Assembly: GCA_903882805.1 (NCBI GenBank) | Contig: CAIRYK010000059.1 | Location: 1 to 64,000 of the forward strand | DNA length: 64,000 bases | Reading direction: 5' to 3' | Source of the DNA: an uncultured Bacteroidota bacterium | GTDB taxonomy: Bacteria; Bacteroidota; Bacteroidia; Chitinophagales; Chitinophagaceae | Shown here: in pieces, positions 25,604 to 34,286 of the stretch | Layout: each line of letters opens with the position of its first letter | Position numbering within the stretch: position 1 is the stretch's first letter | The notes under the pieces: generated by a model | What the model saw: only the letters and a program-made list of their open reading frames with translations | What the model was told of the DNA's origin: nothing | Database searches by the model: none | Position numbers and translations under genes: made by a program

Positions 25604-28033
25604 ATGACCAATAGACTATTTAATAACAAATTGACTGCTTACCTTCTGCCATTGGCGGCTTTTTTGGTCATACTTGCCGGTTGCAGCCCTACCAAACATG
25701 TACCTGACAATCACTACCTCCTACGTAGCAATAAAATCATTCTGAATACAGAAACCGCCATGCCCAACAAAGGCGAACTGAAAGATATATTAAGTAAGCT
25801 CATAGCGCAAAAACCCAACTCCAACTCGCTGGTTTTTATACCTGCTAAAACGCCCTTCCGACTCCTACGCTACAACAACCGCTACCGAAAACTCAACGAC
25901 CTGCCCGATTCATTATTGCCCAAATCGGTGGAACGCCCAGTAATTCTGGATACGCTGCTGGCGCAGCGCAGCGCACAAAACATGAAAAACTTCCTATTTA
26001 ATCAGGGTTATTTTTATGCCACAGTAAAGCACACGTTGAAGCTTAAGAAAAAAATGGCTTACGCCACTTATACTATTTCAGCAGGACCTAACTATGCCAT
26101 CAATAAAGTAATATACGATGTAGATGATGTTAACCTGCTAAGGATATTATATCGCTACGAATCGGAATCGGCAATAAAGAAAGATAAAATATTCACCTAT
26201 AGCTTGCTCGATGAAGAACGTAGCCGTATCACTGCTGCTATTCGTAACAACGGTTACTGGAAGTTTACACAAGAAAATATCAATTTCAAGATCGATACAA
26301 TGGACAAAATACTGTTTAAAAATGTAGAAAGTCCGTTCCTGAATGCAGTAAACTATATATCGGCAAATAAAACAAAAAAGAAACCTACACTTGATATAGA
26401 TGTTGTCATTCGCCTTGCCGATGATACTGCCGCATTTAAGCCCTATAAAATAGGTAACGTTAATGTGTATCCCGACTTCAATAGCCGCGGCGACCTTGTG
26501 GATACTAATTTGATAAAGAAAACGGTAGATAGCGTAGACTTTAGATACCATACCCCTTACGTGCACCCCAAGGTATTGTTTGAGCACATATACATCAATC
26601 CCGGCGCCAGTTACTCTGAAGCCGCATTCGATAAAACTTATGTGAAACTGAACGAACTGGGCATTTTCCAATATATAAGGCTGGAAACGCGCGAAGACCG
26701 TAAGAATCGCGGGATGCTGGATGTAAATATATTTTTGAACCGTGCAAAAAAATACGACTTCTCAACACTATATGAACTATCGAGCGGATCCACATATGCA
26801 CTTGGCCATTCAGTTGGGCTGAACTTCAGAAACAGAAACTTTATGAAAGGAGCCAACCTACTGACCATAGGCGTAAATGGCGGTATGGAATTTTCGTACA
26901 ACGAAACTATAGGTAACAATTTCTTTGACCACTTTAATAAACTGACCGTTTACTACGGAATCCGGGCGAGCCTGGACTTCCCAAAATTTGTTGCCCCCAT
27001 AGCGGCATCCCTTTTCGACAATAGCAACCTGCCGCACACAATCATTGGCGGCGGACAAAACGTAATAGACCGCGTAAATTATTTCAGGTTGGTAAACACA
27101 AGCGCCAACTTCTCTTACAGCTGGCATCAAACGCAAACAAAAGTTTGGGCCCTGGCGCCGGCATTTATTAACATCATTCGGTTGCCGGTTGTTACAGATT
27201 CATTCCGTAAAGCCCTCGCTGAAAATGACTATTTAAAAAACAGCTATAAAGAAAATTTTATAGAAGGCGAGAGCATAACCTTTACCTACGACAATAACGC
27301 ACGCAAGCACGGTTATAACTACTCTTATATTAAATTGGGCTTTGAAGAAGCCGGCGGCGCCTTGGGAGTGGTCAACCAATTGGGAGTGGCTCTGAACGAC
27401 CTCTATAAAATCAAGTACGCCCAATATGGCAAGCTCGATTTCGATGCCCGATATTACCGAACGCTACCCCACTCGGTTTTTGCATTTCGATTTTATGGCG
27501 GCGTTGGCGCACCTTATGGACAGTCGTCTACACTACCCTATATAAAACAGTATTTTGCAGGCGGCCCGTATAGCCTCAGGGGCTGGCGCATCCGTACACT
27601 CGGACCGGGCAGTTACCTCGACACCAGCAAAACAGCCCGAGTAAACCAGATAGACCGCACCGGCGATATAAAACTGGAGCTCAACAGCGAATACCGCTTC
27701 CCGATAACGCCGATGTTTGCCGGAGCTGTAAAAATGAACGGAGCCGTGTTTACTGATATAGGTAATATTTGGCTTGCCCGTAAAGACGATAGCTACCCCG
27801 GTGGCGAACTTGATCTCGCTTCCTTTGGCCAAGACCTTGCAGCCGACCTTGGCATAGGTTCTCGTTTCGATATTGCATCCTTTCTTACCTTAAGAGTAGA
27901 CGTAGCCATACCTGTAAAGAAACCCTATGTACATGCAAATAGTGGATGGGTATTTAAAGATATAGACTTCGCAAACTCCACATGGCGATCTAATAATGTT
28001 GTTTTCAACATTTCTATTGGATACCCGTTCTAG
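25604..28033 (+). CDS. tamL: TamL, lipoprotein of the BamA/TamA (Omp85) family
   Basis: An outer-membrane protein of 809 residues. The lipoprotein signal MTNRLFNNKLTAYLLPLAAFLVILAGC is followed by SPTKHVPDNHYLLRSNKI, the characteristic TamL start (Cys at residue 27). POTRA-like regions span about 40-420, and the C-terminal half is a 16-strand barrel with the lid-lock loop motif GGPYSLRGWRIRTLGPG, ending in Phe. In Bacteroidota TamL replaces TamA, partners TamB and assists outer-membrane protein insertion. The frame extends to 25538, but the ATG at 25604 gives the lipoprotein signal. No tamB follows; arginase is next. Confidence 0.92.
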   Translation: MTNRLFNNKLTAYLLPLAAFLVILAGCSPTKHVPDNHYLLRSNKIILNTETAMPNKGELKDILSKLIAQKPNSNSLVFIPAKTPFRLLRYNNRYRKLNDLPDSLLPKSVERPVILDTLLAQRSAQNMKNFLFNQGYFYATVKHTLKLKKKMAYATYTISAGPNYAINKVIYDVDDVNLLRILYRYESESAIKKDKIFTYSLLDEERSRITAAIRNNGYWKFTQENINFKIDTMDKILFKNVESPFLNAVNYISANKTKKKPTLDIDVVIRLADDTAAFKPYKIGNVNVYPDFNSRGDLVDTNLIKKTVDSVDFRYHTPYVHPKVLFEHIYINPGASYSEAAFDKTYVKLNELGIFQYIRLETREDRKNRGMLDVNIFLNRAKKYDFSTLYELSSGSTYALGHSVGLNFRNRNFMKGANLLTIGVNGGMEFSYNETIGNNFFDHFNKLTVYYGIRASLDFPKFVAPIAASLFDNSNLPHTIIGGGQNVIDRVNYFRLVNTSANFSYSWHQTQTKVWALAPAFINIIRLPVVTDSFRKALAENDYLKNSYKENFIEGESITFTYDNNARKHGYNYSYIKLGFEEAGGALGVVNQLGVALNDLYKIKYAQYGKLDFDARYYRTLPHSVFAFRFYGGVGAPYGQSSTLPYIKQYFAGGPYSLRGWRIRTLGPGSYLDTSKTARVNQIDRTGDIKLELNSEYRFPITPMFAGAVKMNGAVFTDIGNIWLARKDDSYPGGELDLASFGQDLAADLGIGSRFDIASFLTLRVDVAIPVKKPYVHANSGWVFKDIDFANSTWRSNNVVFNISIGYPF

Positions 28034-28146
28034 AATTTTTCGTTAATCATCCGATCTGGCAGGTTAAAAACCTATACCCAAATTCAGCGGCAAGCCCGAT
28101 ATCTTATATATTTTACGCAAATAATACACTGTTAGCCCCACATGTA

Positions 28147-28179
28147 TTTGGCAAGCTGAGCGCTAATCCACTATCTTTG
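28147..28179 (+). promoter_or_regulatory. promoter of the arginase gene, near-leaderless
   Basis: TTTG (28147-28150), 21 bases, then TATCTTTG (28172-28179): both elements match the Bacteroidota consensus exactly. The box ends six bases before the ATG at 28186, so the mRNA leader would be only a few bases. Confidence 0.75.
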
Positions 28180-28185
28180 ACATCT

Positions 28186-29133
28186 ATGCGAAATATTAAG
28201 ATCATAGAAGTAAGGTCAGAGATAGGCGCAGGTACCAGAGGCGCAAGTTTGGGTATTGATGCAATAAAAATTGCTGCGCTCGATTTCATGAGCAATCTGT
28301 TTGTGAATTTCTCGTCAGATGTTATAGAAAACGAAAACAGATTGCTGTATGAGCCTATAGCATCTCCGTATGCAAAACGCATACAAGGTATCTACACCAT
28401 GTACGACCGGGTTTCTAAAGCAGTTTGCGAAACCGTAAAATCAGGGTTGTTTCCGTTAATTCTTGCCGGCGACCATAGCACTGCCGGCGCTACCATAGCC
28501 GGGCTGAGAATGGCCAGACCTAAGCGCCGGTTGGGCGTGGTATGGATAGATGCGCATGCAGATATGCACTCGCCCTATACTACCCCGTCGGGCAATATGC
28601 ACGGTATGCCATTATCTATATCGCTTGCCGATGACAACGTTGAAAACCAGATGCACAACCCCGATGCCGCAACGCTGGAATACTGGAAAAAGCTAAAGAA
28701 CCTCGGTAAAATAGAACCTAAAATTTTGCCAGAAGACATAGTATTCATTGCCCTGCGCGACTTTGAAAAAGAAGAAGAAGCGATTATTAAAAAAGGCAAT
28801 ATTAAAGTGATACCAGTAGCTGAAATCAGGCGAAAAGGAGTAGAAAATGTAGTGCGCCAAACGTTTTTACATTTGGCCAACTGCGACGATATTTATGTAT
28901 CGTTCGATGTAGATAGCCTTGATAGCTCTATTTCTAGAGGCACCGGTACTCCGGTAAGCAATGGACTTAAAGAACGCGAAGCTGAGGATCTGGTAGCCAG
29001 CTTTATGCAGCACCACAAAATTTGCTGTTTCGAAATTGCTGAGGTGAACCCAACGCTGGACAAAGAGAATATGATGGCCGAAATAGCTTTTAACATACTA
29101 CAACGTAGTGTAAACCTTCTGTTACTTAATTAG
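28186..29133 (+). CDS. arginase (ureohydrolase family)
   Basis: The cytosolic Mn-dependent hydrolase of 315 residues converts arginine to ornithine and urea. The metal-ligand motifs are GDHS, WIDAHADMHSP, SFDVDSLD and a late Glu in FEIAEVNPTLD. The substrate loop TTPSGNMHGMPL is arginase-like. The start is the ATG at 28186 and not the TTG nine bases upstream, because that TTG is part of the -7 box. Agmatinase or formiminoglutamase remain less likely alternatives. It is a monocistronic unit closed by the hairpin at 29156-29204. Confidence 0.88.
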   Translation: MRNIKIIEVRSEIGAGTRGASLGIDAIKIAALDFMSNLFVNFSSDVIENENRLLYEPIASPYAKRIQGIYTMYDRVSKAVCETVKSGLFPLILAGDHSTAGATIAGLRMARPKRRLGVVWIDAHADMHSPYTTPSGNMHGMPLSISLADDNVENQMHNPDAATLEYWKKLKNLGKIEPKILPEDIVFIALRDFEKEEEAIIKKGNIKVIPVAEIRRKGVENVVRQTFLHLANCDDIYVSFDVDSLDSSISRGTGTPVSNGLKEREAEDLVASFMQHHKICCFEIAEVNPTLDKENMMAEIAFNILQRSVNLLLLN

Positions 29134-29155
29134 CGTAGCAACAGCATATATACAA

Positions 29156-29204
29156 AACAAGGAAGAGGTTGCGCAGCAAATTGCAGTGCAACCTCTTCCT
29201 TGTT
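29156..29204. terminator. bidirectional terminator between arginase and a secreted-protein gene
   Basis: A perfect 17-bp stem (29156-29172 with 29188-29204; AACAAGGAAGAGGTTGC and complement) with a 15-nt loop lies between two convergent stop codons. Confidence 0.85.
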
Positions 29205-29218
29205 ATCTGGACGGCATA

Positions 29219-29794
29219 CTATTTTACTACATAAAACTTCATACCCTTAGCCATAATGGCAACAGAGTCTGGCAAACTAATCAACTTATTACCCGGCAAT
29301 TTTGTAACCCGTACATGGTCTATATAAATTGTATCCCCTGGTTTTGTGCGATCGTAAATGCTTAAAGAACCTCCGGCTTCTACATCAGATATTGTTTGGG
29401 CATAAGTAGACAAAGTAACTGCATTGTTTACCGTAAGCACGCTTGAAAGCGTATCACCCTTGCAATACTCCGACTGAAAATCCATCATAAACTGAAGATT
29501 TGCTGCAGAGTCTTCATACAACTTACGTTCCGCATAACTGAAGTCGAAACTCAATACTTTATACCTGTTACCTACCGAATCGTACACAGATATACCCTGC
29601 TTCAATAGGCTGTCTAAGGTTTGCTTTTTGATAGGCCCGCCACTCAAACGCGACCTACCCAAGTATCCCTGCGGCATAAACATCTTCTTAGGTTTCGCAG
29701 CCCCCTGCGACTTACCGCCCGACTGCGCAAGTATGGTCTTAGCAACCACAACCAAACACAACAGCAACATTATTTTCAAGGTTCGGCTCATCAT
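29219..29794 (-). CDS. secreted protein of unknown function (GldM-like C-terminal flavour)
   Basis: The 191-residue protein has a signal peptide (MMSRTLKIMLLLCLVVVAKTILAQ). The mature part begins with a basic linker (GGKSQGAAKPKKMF), and the body contains VLSFDFSYAERKLYEDSAANLQF and a late KPGDTIYIDHVRVTKLPGN. That last stretch reads like a small beta-sandwich of the kind found at the end of GldM, but this is only an impression and I do not assign a family. Two ATGs are possible (29794 and 29791), lying 4 and 7 bases after a perfect -7 box TACATTTG. Confidence 0.7.
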   Translation of the reverse strand: MMSRTLKIMLLLCLVVVAKTILAQSGGKSQGAAKPKKMFMPQGYLGRSRLSGGPIKKQTLDSLLKQGISVYDSVGNRYKVLSFDFSYAERKLYEDSAANLQFMMDFQSEYCKGDTLSSVLTVNNAVTLSTYAQTISDVEAGGSLSIYDRTKPGDTIYIDHVRVTKLPGNKLISLPDSVAIMAKGMKFYVVK

Positions 29795-29798
29795 AAAC

Positions 29799-29832
29799 CA
29801 AATGTAAAAAACAAAAAGTTTAAAAAATCAAA
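29799..29832 (-). promoter_or_regulatory. promoter, near-leaderless
   Basis: On the minus strand TTTG (29829-29832), 22 bases, then TACATTTG (29799-29806). The box ends 4 bases before the first ATG and 7 before the second, which predicts almost no leader. Confidence 0.6.
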
Positions 29833-29941
29833 AAGGTTCAATCTATTTTGCATTGTGTCGCGCAATAGCGGGCAATGAAAGTGGCATTGTAGCTCAATCA
29901 ATATAGGATGACGCCCATTTATACTATTCCTATATGATTCA

Positions 29942-31135
29942 CTAACTACCGTAATTGACAACGCACCAAGCCATCATACCCATACCGGTTATCATTGCTT
30001 CTTCGTTGATATCGAACCTTGAATTATGGACCGGATAAGTAAACTCCCTACCTTCTTTGCTTGTACCTATTCTGAAGAAACAACCCGGAACATGATGGGT
30101 ATAGAAACTGAAGTCTTCGCCCGCCATGCGCATGTCCAGCTCTTGTACGTTTTCAGCACCCACAAAATTCTTCGCCCATCCCTCAGCCAAAACCGTAAGC
30201 GCAGGATCATTGAACAACGACGGATAACCGACGGGAATCTCAACAGTTGCCTTAGCGCCATAGGCAGCGCAGGTCTGTTCTGTAAAATCTTTTATCCACT
30301 GGTGCGCCTCATAACGCCATTTTTCATTCATAGTTCGGAAGGTGCCGAGTATCTCTACCTTACCCGGTATTACATTGGTAGCGAAGCCTCCCTGAATTTT
30401 CCCAAAAGTCAAGACAGATGGAATCAATGGATTGCCCTTGCGCGAAATCACCTGTTGTAGGCCTGTAATAACGAGCGCCGATATTGCTATAGGGTCTATG
30501 GTTTGGTGGGGCAATGCTGCATGACCACCCTTTCCTTCTATTGTAATGTATATTTCGTCGGCGCTGGCCATATACTGACCGGCCCTGAAACCCGTTGTAC
30601 CTGAAGGCAAGTGCGGATAAACATGCAGCGCAAAAATGGCATTAGGTTTAGGATTTTCCAATACGCCGTCGGCTATCATCAGGCTCGCTCCTCCCGGGTG
30701 TTTTTCCTCACCGGGTTGGAATATTAGCTTCACAGTACCCTCCCATTCGGCTTTCAGGTCGTTCAGTATGCGCGCAGCGCCTAGTAGGCAACTGGTATGC
30801 ACATCGTGCCCGCAGGCATGCATTACACCCGCATTTTGCGACCTGTAGGTAGTGTCGTTCTCCTCTTGTATTGGCAAAGCGTCCATGTCGGCTCGCAACG
30901 CAACGCAATGCTTTTGAGCATTACGCCCCTCTATTATACCTACTACACCAGTGCCGGCTACGCCACTCTGATAGCTAATACCCCATTCTGCCAGCTTACC
31001 GGCTACAAATGCAGCAGTAGCATGTTCTTCAAACGACAACTCAGGATGCGAGTGAATATGATGACGTATGGCTTGCACTTCTGCAAAATACTCGGCAGAC
31101 TTTTCTTTAATTTTAGATAACAGTGGATGTTGCAT
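29942..31135 (-). CDS. M20-family amidohydrolase (N-acyl-amino-acid / hippurate hydrolase type)
   Basis: The zinc metallohydrolase of 397 residues cleaves an acyl group from an amino acid. The metal-binding His pair is in HACGHDVH, the catalytic/ligand Glu in PGEEKHPGG, and the C-terminal ligand motif is RMAGEDFSFY. A lid/dimerisation domain lies between about 185 and 300. There is no signal peptide, so it is cytosolic. Members act on acetylated or benzoylated amino acids or N-acetyldiaminopimelate; the substrate here is open. A perfect -7 box TAGCTTTG lies 37 bases upstream (31173-31180). Confidence 0.9.
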   Translation of the reverse strand: MQHPLLSKIKEKSAEYFAEVQAIRHHIHSHPELSFEEHATAAFVAGKLAEWGISYQSGVAGTGVVGIIEGRNAQKHCVALRADMDALPIQEENDTTYRSQNAGVMHACGHDVHTSCLLGAARILNDLKAEWEGTVKLIFQPGEEKHPGGASLMIADGVLENPKPNAIFALHVYPHLPSGTTGFRAGQYMASADEIYITIEGKGGHAALPHQTIDPIAISALVITGLQQVISRKGNPLIPSVLTFGKIQGGFATNVIPGKVEILGTFRTMNEKWRYEAHQWIKDFTEQTCAAYGAKATVEIPVGYPSLFNDPALTVLAEGWAKNFVGAENVQELDMRMAGEDFSFYTHHVPGCFFRIGTSKEGREFTYPVHNSRFDINEEAMITGMGMMAWCVVNYGS

Positions 31136-31172
31136 ACGGGAACAGAAAATTAATACACGGAAATTATTTGCG

Positions 31173-31180
31173 CAAAGCTA
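31173..31180 (-). promoter_or_regulatory. -7 box of the M20 amidohydrolase gene
   Basis: TAGCTTTG on the minus strand matches TAnnTTTG exactly. The best upstream TTTG is 24 bases away, slightly beyond the usual spacing. Confidence 0.4.
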
Positions 31181-31232
31181 AAACAGAAAACGGGTACAAC
31201 CATCCAAAAACGATGGCTGAATCACAATGGAC

Positions 31233-31808
31233 TTAAAAAGAACTGACATTAATAATGTCGGGCACAATCATACTTGGGCTATACATAGTGTTAGCCTCCC
31301 TAAGCATTCCTTCGGCATCGCCTCTGTTGCGGTAGTCGCCTACCTTCACCCTGAAGCAGGGAGAAATATAGGTAAGGTAGGTGCGCACTCCGGGAAATTT
31401 CCTCATAAACTCAGCCTTTATTTTGATGGCTTTCACCCTATCATTTCCATTATATATCTGCACTCGGTATCCTTTACCTGAATAAACAGCTCCGCTGGTT
31501 TTTCTTGTGGTGAGCGGAGTTGCCAGCGGAGTAGGCTCATGGTCTATGCCTGGCTTAACAGCCGGAGTAACCGCCTTGGCCGTCACAGGAGTTGCGCTCT
31601 TCACAGATGGCTGCATTAGTTTTGCAGCTTCTATTGCAGGTGTTTTTGTAACGGCAGGTTTTGCAGGACTATATTTTTTCTTAAACAATACCGATAGTCT
31701 TGGGTCGGCATGAATAGACACTCCGGTATCGGTTACCCCCTGCCCTCTTGCCAATGAGGCGACCGTTAGGGCTGATATTAATAAGAAAAAAAACTGTAAC
31801 GGTCGCAT
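31233..31808 (-). CDS. secreted SPOR-domain protein
   Basis: A signal peptide (MRPLQFFFLLISALTVASLARG) leads into a Pro/Ala/Thr/Lys-rich linker to about residue 110, then a C-terminal SPOR domain. The domain starts at GYRVQIYNGNDRVKAIKIKA and has the YISPCFRVKVGDYRNRGDAE second half. SPOR domains bind peptidoglycan stripped of stem peptides, so a periplasmic role near the cell wall is likely. The preceding box TTCCTTTG is one mismatch from the -7 consensus. The M20 gene follows on the same strand after 97 bases but has its own -7 box. Confidence 0.85.
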   Translation of the reverse strand: MRPLQFFFLLISALTVASLARGQGVTDTGVSIHADPRLSVLFKKKYSPAKPAVTKTPAIEAAKLMQPSVKSATPVTAKAVTPAVKPGIDHEPTPLATPLTTRKTSGAVYSGKGYRVQIYNGNDRVKAIKIKAEFMRKFPGVRTYLTYISPCFRVKVGDYRNRGDAEGMLREANTMYSPSMIVPDIINVSSF

Positions 31809-31932
31809 ATGGCGTTATATAGTCTGAAATGCAAAGGAATAAATTACTGCATAAAGTTAAATAAATCTCTTGTTTACCAACACTCAATTTTGATGCAACG
31901 CAAAGCCACTCAATACAGTATTCACAAACAAA

Positions 31933-31958
31933 AAGCGCATCAGAGTTCCGATACGCTT
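31933..31958 (-). terminator. terminator of deoC
   Basis: AAGCG (31933-31937) pairs with CGCTT (31954-31958). After one mismatch ATC pairs with GAT, giving 8 pairs around an 8-nt loop. On the minus strand it is followed by TTTTGTTTGTG. It lies about 46 bases after the deoC stop. Confidence 0.5.
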
Positions 31959-32004
31959 AGTTACTTTATATTGCAACATGACAATATGGCAACCCTGCTA
32001 ATTA

Positions 32005-32685
32005 TCAGTTTTTATTCTTTGCCGCTTCTCTCGCTTCTCTCATTATTAGCAAACTTGCCGAACACCCTAATCTTGTAGCGCCGGCATTTATAAGCTCCAT
32101 AGCAAACTGATAGCTCCTGATTCCTCCCGATGCTTTAATACCAATGCGCTTAGGAAGGTGCGCCCGCATGATGCTAACTGCATGCACCGAGGCGCCCTTA
32201 TCGGCATACCCGGTAGATGTTTTCATAAAGTCGATATCATAATTGCTGTACAATGCGCAACCTGCAATCAGTTCATTATCGGTAAGCATACCACTCTCTA
32301 CAATTACCTTAATTACTTTTCGAGACTCATATACCGGCTTAAGGCATGCTACTATTTCGTCTTCCAGATACTTCATATCGCCACTTTTCAGGGCGCTGAG
32401 ATTTATTACCATATCCACCTCATCGGCTCCTTTTTTTATAGCGTCTTCTATCTCTGCTACTTTTTCAGCAATTGTATTAAAACCATAAGGAAAACCAATT
32501 ACAGTTGCCACTTTCACTTTTGACCCTTTAAGTAATTTTTTCGCATCTAATACAAACTTTGGCGGGATACAAACAGCATAAAATCCTTCTTCAGAAGCTT
32601 CAACACAAACTTTATCAACCTCTGAAGCAGAAGTTGTTTGTTTCAGCATTGTATGATCTATGTAAGTGGCAAGATTAAACGACAT
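32005..32685 (-). CDS. deoC: deoxyribose-phosphate aldolase
   Basis: DeoC cleaves 2-deoxyribose 5-phosphate to glyceraldehyde 3-phosphate and acetaldehyde in deoxynucleoside catabolism. The 226-residue TIM-barrel protein is of normal size. The Schiff-base Lys is in FMKTSTGY, the second active-site Lys in GIKASGGIR, and the N-terminal IDHTMLK motif is present. I start at the ATG giving MSFNLATYIDHTMLK; another ATG three codons upstream (32694) is equally possible. No other nucleoside-catabolism genes are adjacent. icd upstream is separated by a terminator. Confidence 0.93.
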   Translation of the reverse strand: MSFNLATYIDHTMLKQTTSASEVDKVCVEASEEGFYAVCIPPKFVLDAKKLLKGSKVKVATVIGFPYGFNTIAEKVAEIEDAIKKGADEVDMVINLSALKSGDMKYLEDEIVACLKPVYESRKVIKVIVESGMLTDNELIAGCALYSNYDIDFMKTSTGYADKGASVHAVSIMRAHLPKRIGIKASGGIRSYQFAMELINAGATRLGCSASLLIMREAREAAKNKN

Positions 32686-32724
32686 TGTTAGCATTATGAG
32701 TTATGAAATCAAGTAAAATTTAAG

Positions 32725-32755
32725 ATACCTGTTTTGCTTAACGCAAAACAGGTAT
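32725..32755 (-). terminator. terminator of icd
   Basis: A perfect 13-bp stem ATACCTGTTTTGC (32725-32737) with GCAAAACAGGTAT (32743-32755) and a 5-nt loop is followed on the minus strand by TTAAATTTTAC. It separates icd from deoC. Confidence 0.75.
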
Positions 32756-32813
32756 TATTATCAGTTTGTTTTTTTGCATACAAAAACACTACGTCAGCCA
32801 TACAACGAGCGCT

Positions 32814-34088
32814 CTAGGCAAGGGCTTTCACAACTTCTTGAGCAAACTCGCTGGTTTTCAGCAATGTTGCATCGTTCATCAGGTTATAGAAATCTATAGT
32901 TACGCGCTTACGCATTATCGTTTCAGCAAGCGCCTTTTCTATGCTATCGGCAGCTTCCTGCCAGCCCATGTACTCTAGCATCATCACTCCGCTTAGCAAC
33001 AACGAAGAAGGGTTCATTGTATTGGTATTGGCAAAACGCGGCGCTGTACCGTGTGTGGCCTCAAACACTGCATGACCCGTAATGTAGTTGATATTAGCTC
33101 CGGGAGAAATACCTATACCGCCAACGGAAGCTGCTGCTGCATCAGAAATGTAATCGCCATTCAGATTTAGTGTTGCCACTACCGAATAATCTTGTGGAGC
33201 CAACAAAAGTTGTTGTAAAAAATTATCTGCTATTACATCTTTTACTATCAGCTTACCCTGAGCTTCTGCCTTTTTCATACGGGAATTTGCTTCTTCTTCG
33301 CCCTGGGTTTTCTTAGCTTTTTCCCATTGCCCCCATGTATATACCTGATCGCCAAATTCGCGCTCTGCGACGTCGTAGCCCCATTGCTTGAACGCGCCTT
33401 CGGTAAATTTCATGATATTTCCCTTGTGCACCAGCGTCAGTGATGGAAGTTTGCGCTCCAATGCATACTTTAGAGCTGATCTTACCAGTCGCTCGCTGCC
33501 TTCCTTCGATACCGGTTTTATACCAAATGCCGAAGTTTCGGGGAACCGTATTTTCTTACCTGCGCCAAGCTCGTTAGTTAGGAAATCCAGTAATTTTTTA
33601 GCCTCCGGGGTTCCGGCAGCCCACTCTATTCCTGCATATATATCTTCTGTGTTTTCTCTAAAAATGACCATATTGGTATTTTCAGGACGCAATACCGGCG
33701 ACGGTACGCCTTTGTACCACTTTACAGGGCGCAGACATACATATAGATCCAGCTCTTGGCGCAATGCCACATTGAGCGATCTGATACCGCCGCCAACAGG
33801 AGTAGTAAGAGGTCCTTTTATAGATACAAGGTATTCACGTGCAATATCCAGCGTTTCAGCAGGTAACCACTCACCTGTTTGCTTGTAGGCTTTTTCACCA
33901 GCCAATATTTCTTTCCACTCTATTTTACGGGTGCCGCCGTAGGTTTTTTCTACTGCGGCATCAAGAATCATTTTGCTTGCAGCCCAAACGTCGGGGCCTA
34001 TACCATCGCCTTCAATAAACGGAACAATAGGAAAATCCGGAACTTTCAACAGCCCATCAGGGCCCATAGTTATCTTCTGGGGAGTCAT
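32814..34088 (-). CDS. icd: isocitrate dehydrogenase (icd family)
   Basis: This TCA-cycle enzyme oxidises isocitrate to 2-oxoglutarate. The 424 residues align with E. coli Icd along the whole length. Substrate residues are kept, including the phosphorylatable Ser in [17 protein letters not shown] and the Arg residues around it, with [11 protein letters not shown] and [11 protein letters not shown] later on. The cofactor-contact residues differ from E. coli: HGTAPRF replaces HGTAPKY, and TIDFYNLM replaces TYDFERLM. Two determinants of the NADP 2'-phosphate contact (Tyr391 and Arg395 in E. coli numbering) are therefore Ile and Asn, so cofactor preference is uncertain. A GTTG-N19-TAACTTTG promoter lies upstream. 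Confidence 0.93.
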   Translation of the reverse strand: MTPQKITMGPDGLLKVPDFPIVPFIEGDGIGPDVWAASKMILDAAVEKTYGGTRKIEWKEILAGEKAYKQTGEWLPAETLDIAREYLVSIKGPLTTPVGGGIRSLNVALRQELDLYVCLRPVKWYKGVPSPVLRPENTNMVIFRENTEDIYAGIEWAAGTPEAKKLLDFLTNELGAGKKIRFPETSAFGIKPVSKEGSERLVRSALKYALERKLPSLTLVHKGNIMKFTEGAFKQWGYDVAEREFGDQVYTWGQWEKAKKTQGEEEANSRMKKAEAQGKLIVKDVIADNFLQQLLLAPQDYSVVATLNLNGDYISDAAAASVGGIGISPGANINYITGHAVFEATHGTAPRFANTNTMNPSSLLLSGVMMLEYMGWQEAADSIEKALAETIMRKRVTIDFYNLMNDATLLKTSEFAQEVVKALA

Positions 34089-34112
34089 CTAAGTTTTTTG
34101 GTTAATTATCCA

Positions 34113-34143
34113 CAAAGTTAACATTTTGCAGCAAGCAGGCAAC
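34113..34143 (-). promoter_or_regulatory. promoter of icd
   Basis: On the minus strand GTTG (34140-34143) is followed after 19 bases by a perfect TAACTTTG (34113-34120), 24 bases before the ATG. Confidence 0.55.
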
Positions 34144-34286
34144 TGAAAAACCGGTAAATTAAAATATAACACAACGCCTCTTCTATGGCTACCAAACCCA
34201 AAAAAATAAATATGCAAGAAGATACGTTAAGCATCTAAAGCCATATAATTATCATTTATCAGATTGCGTTAACTTCTTAACCAATA

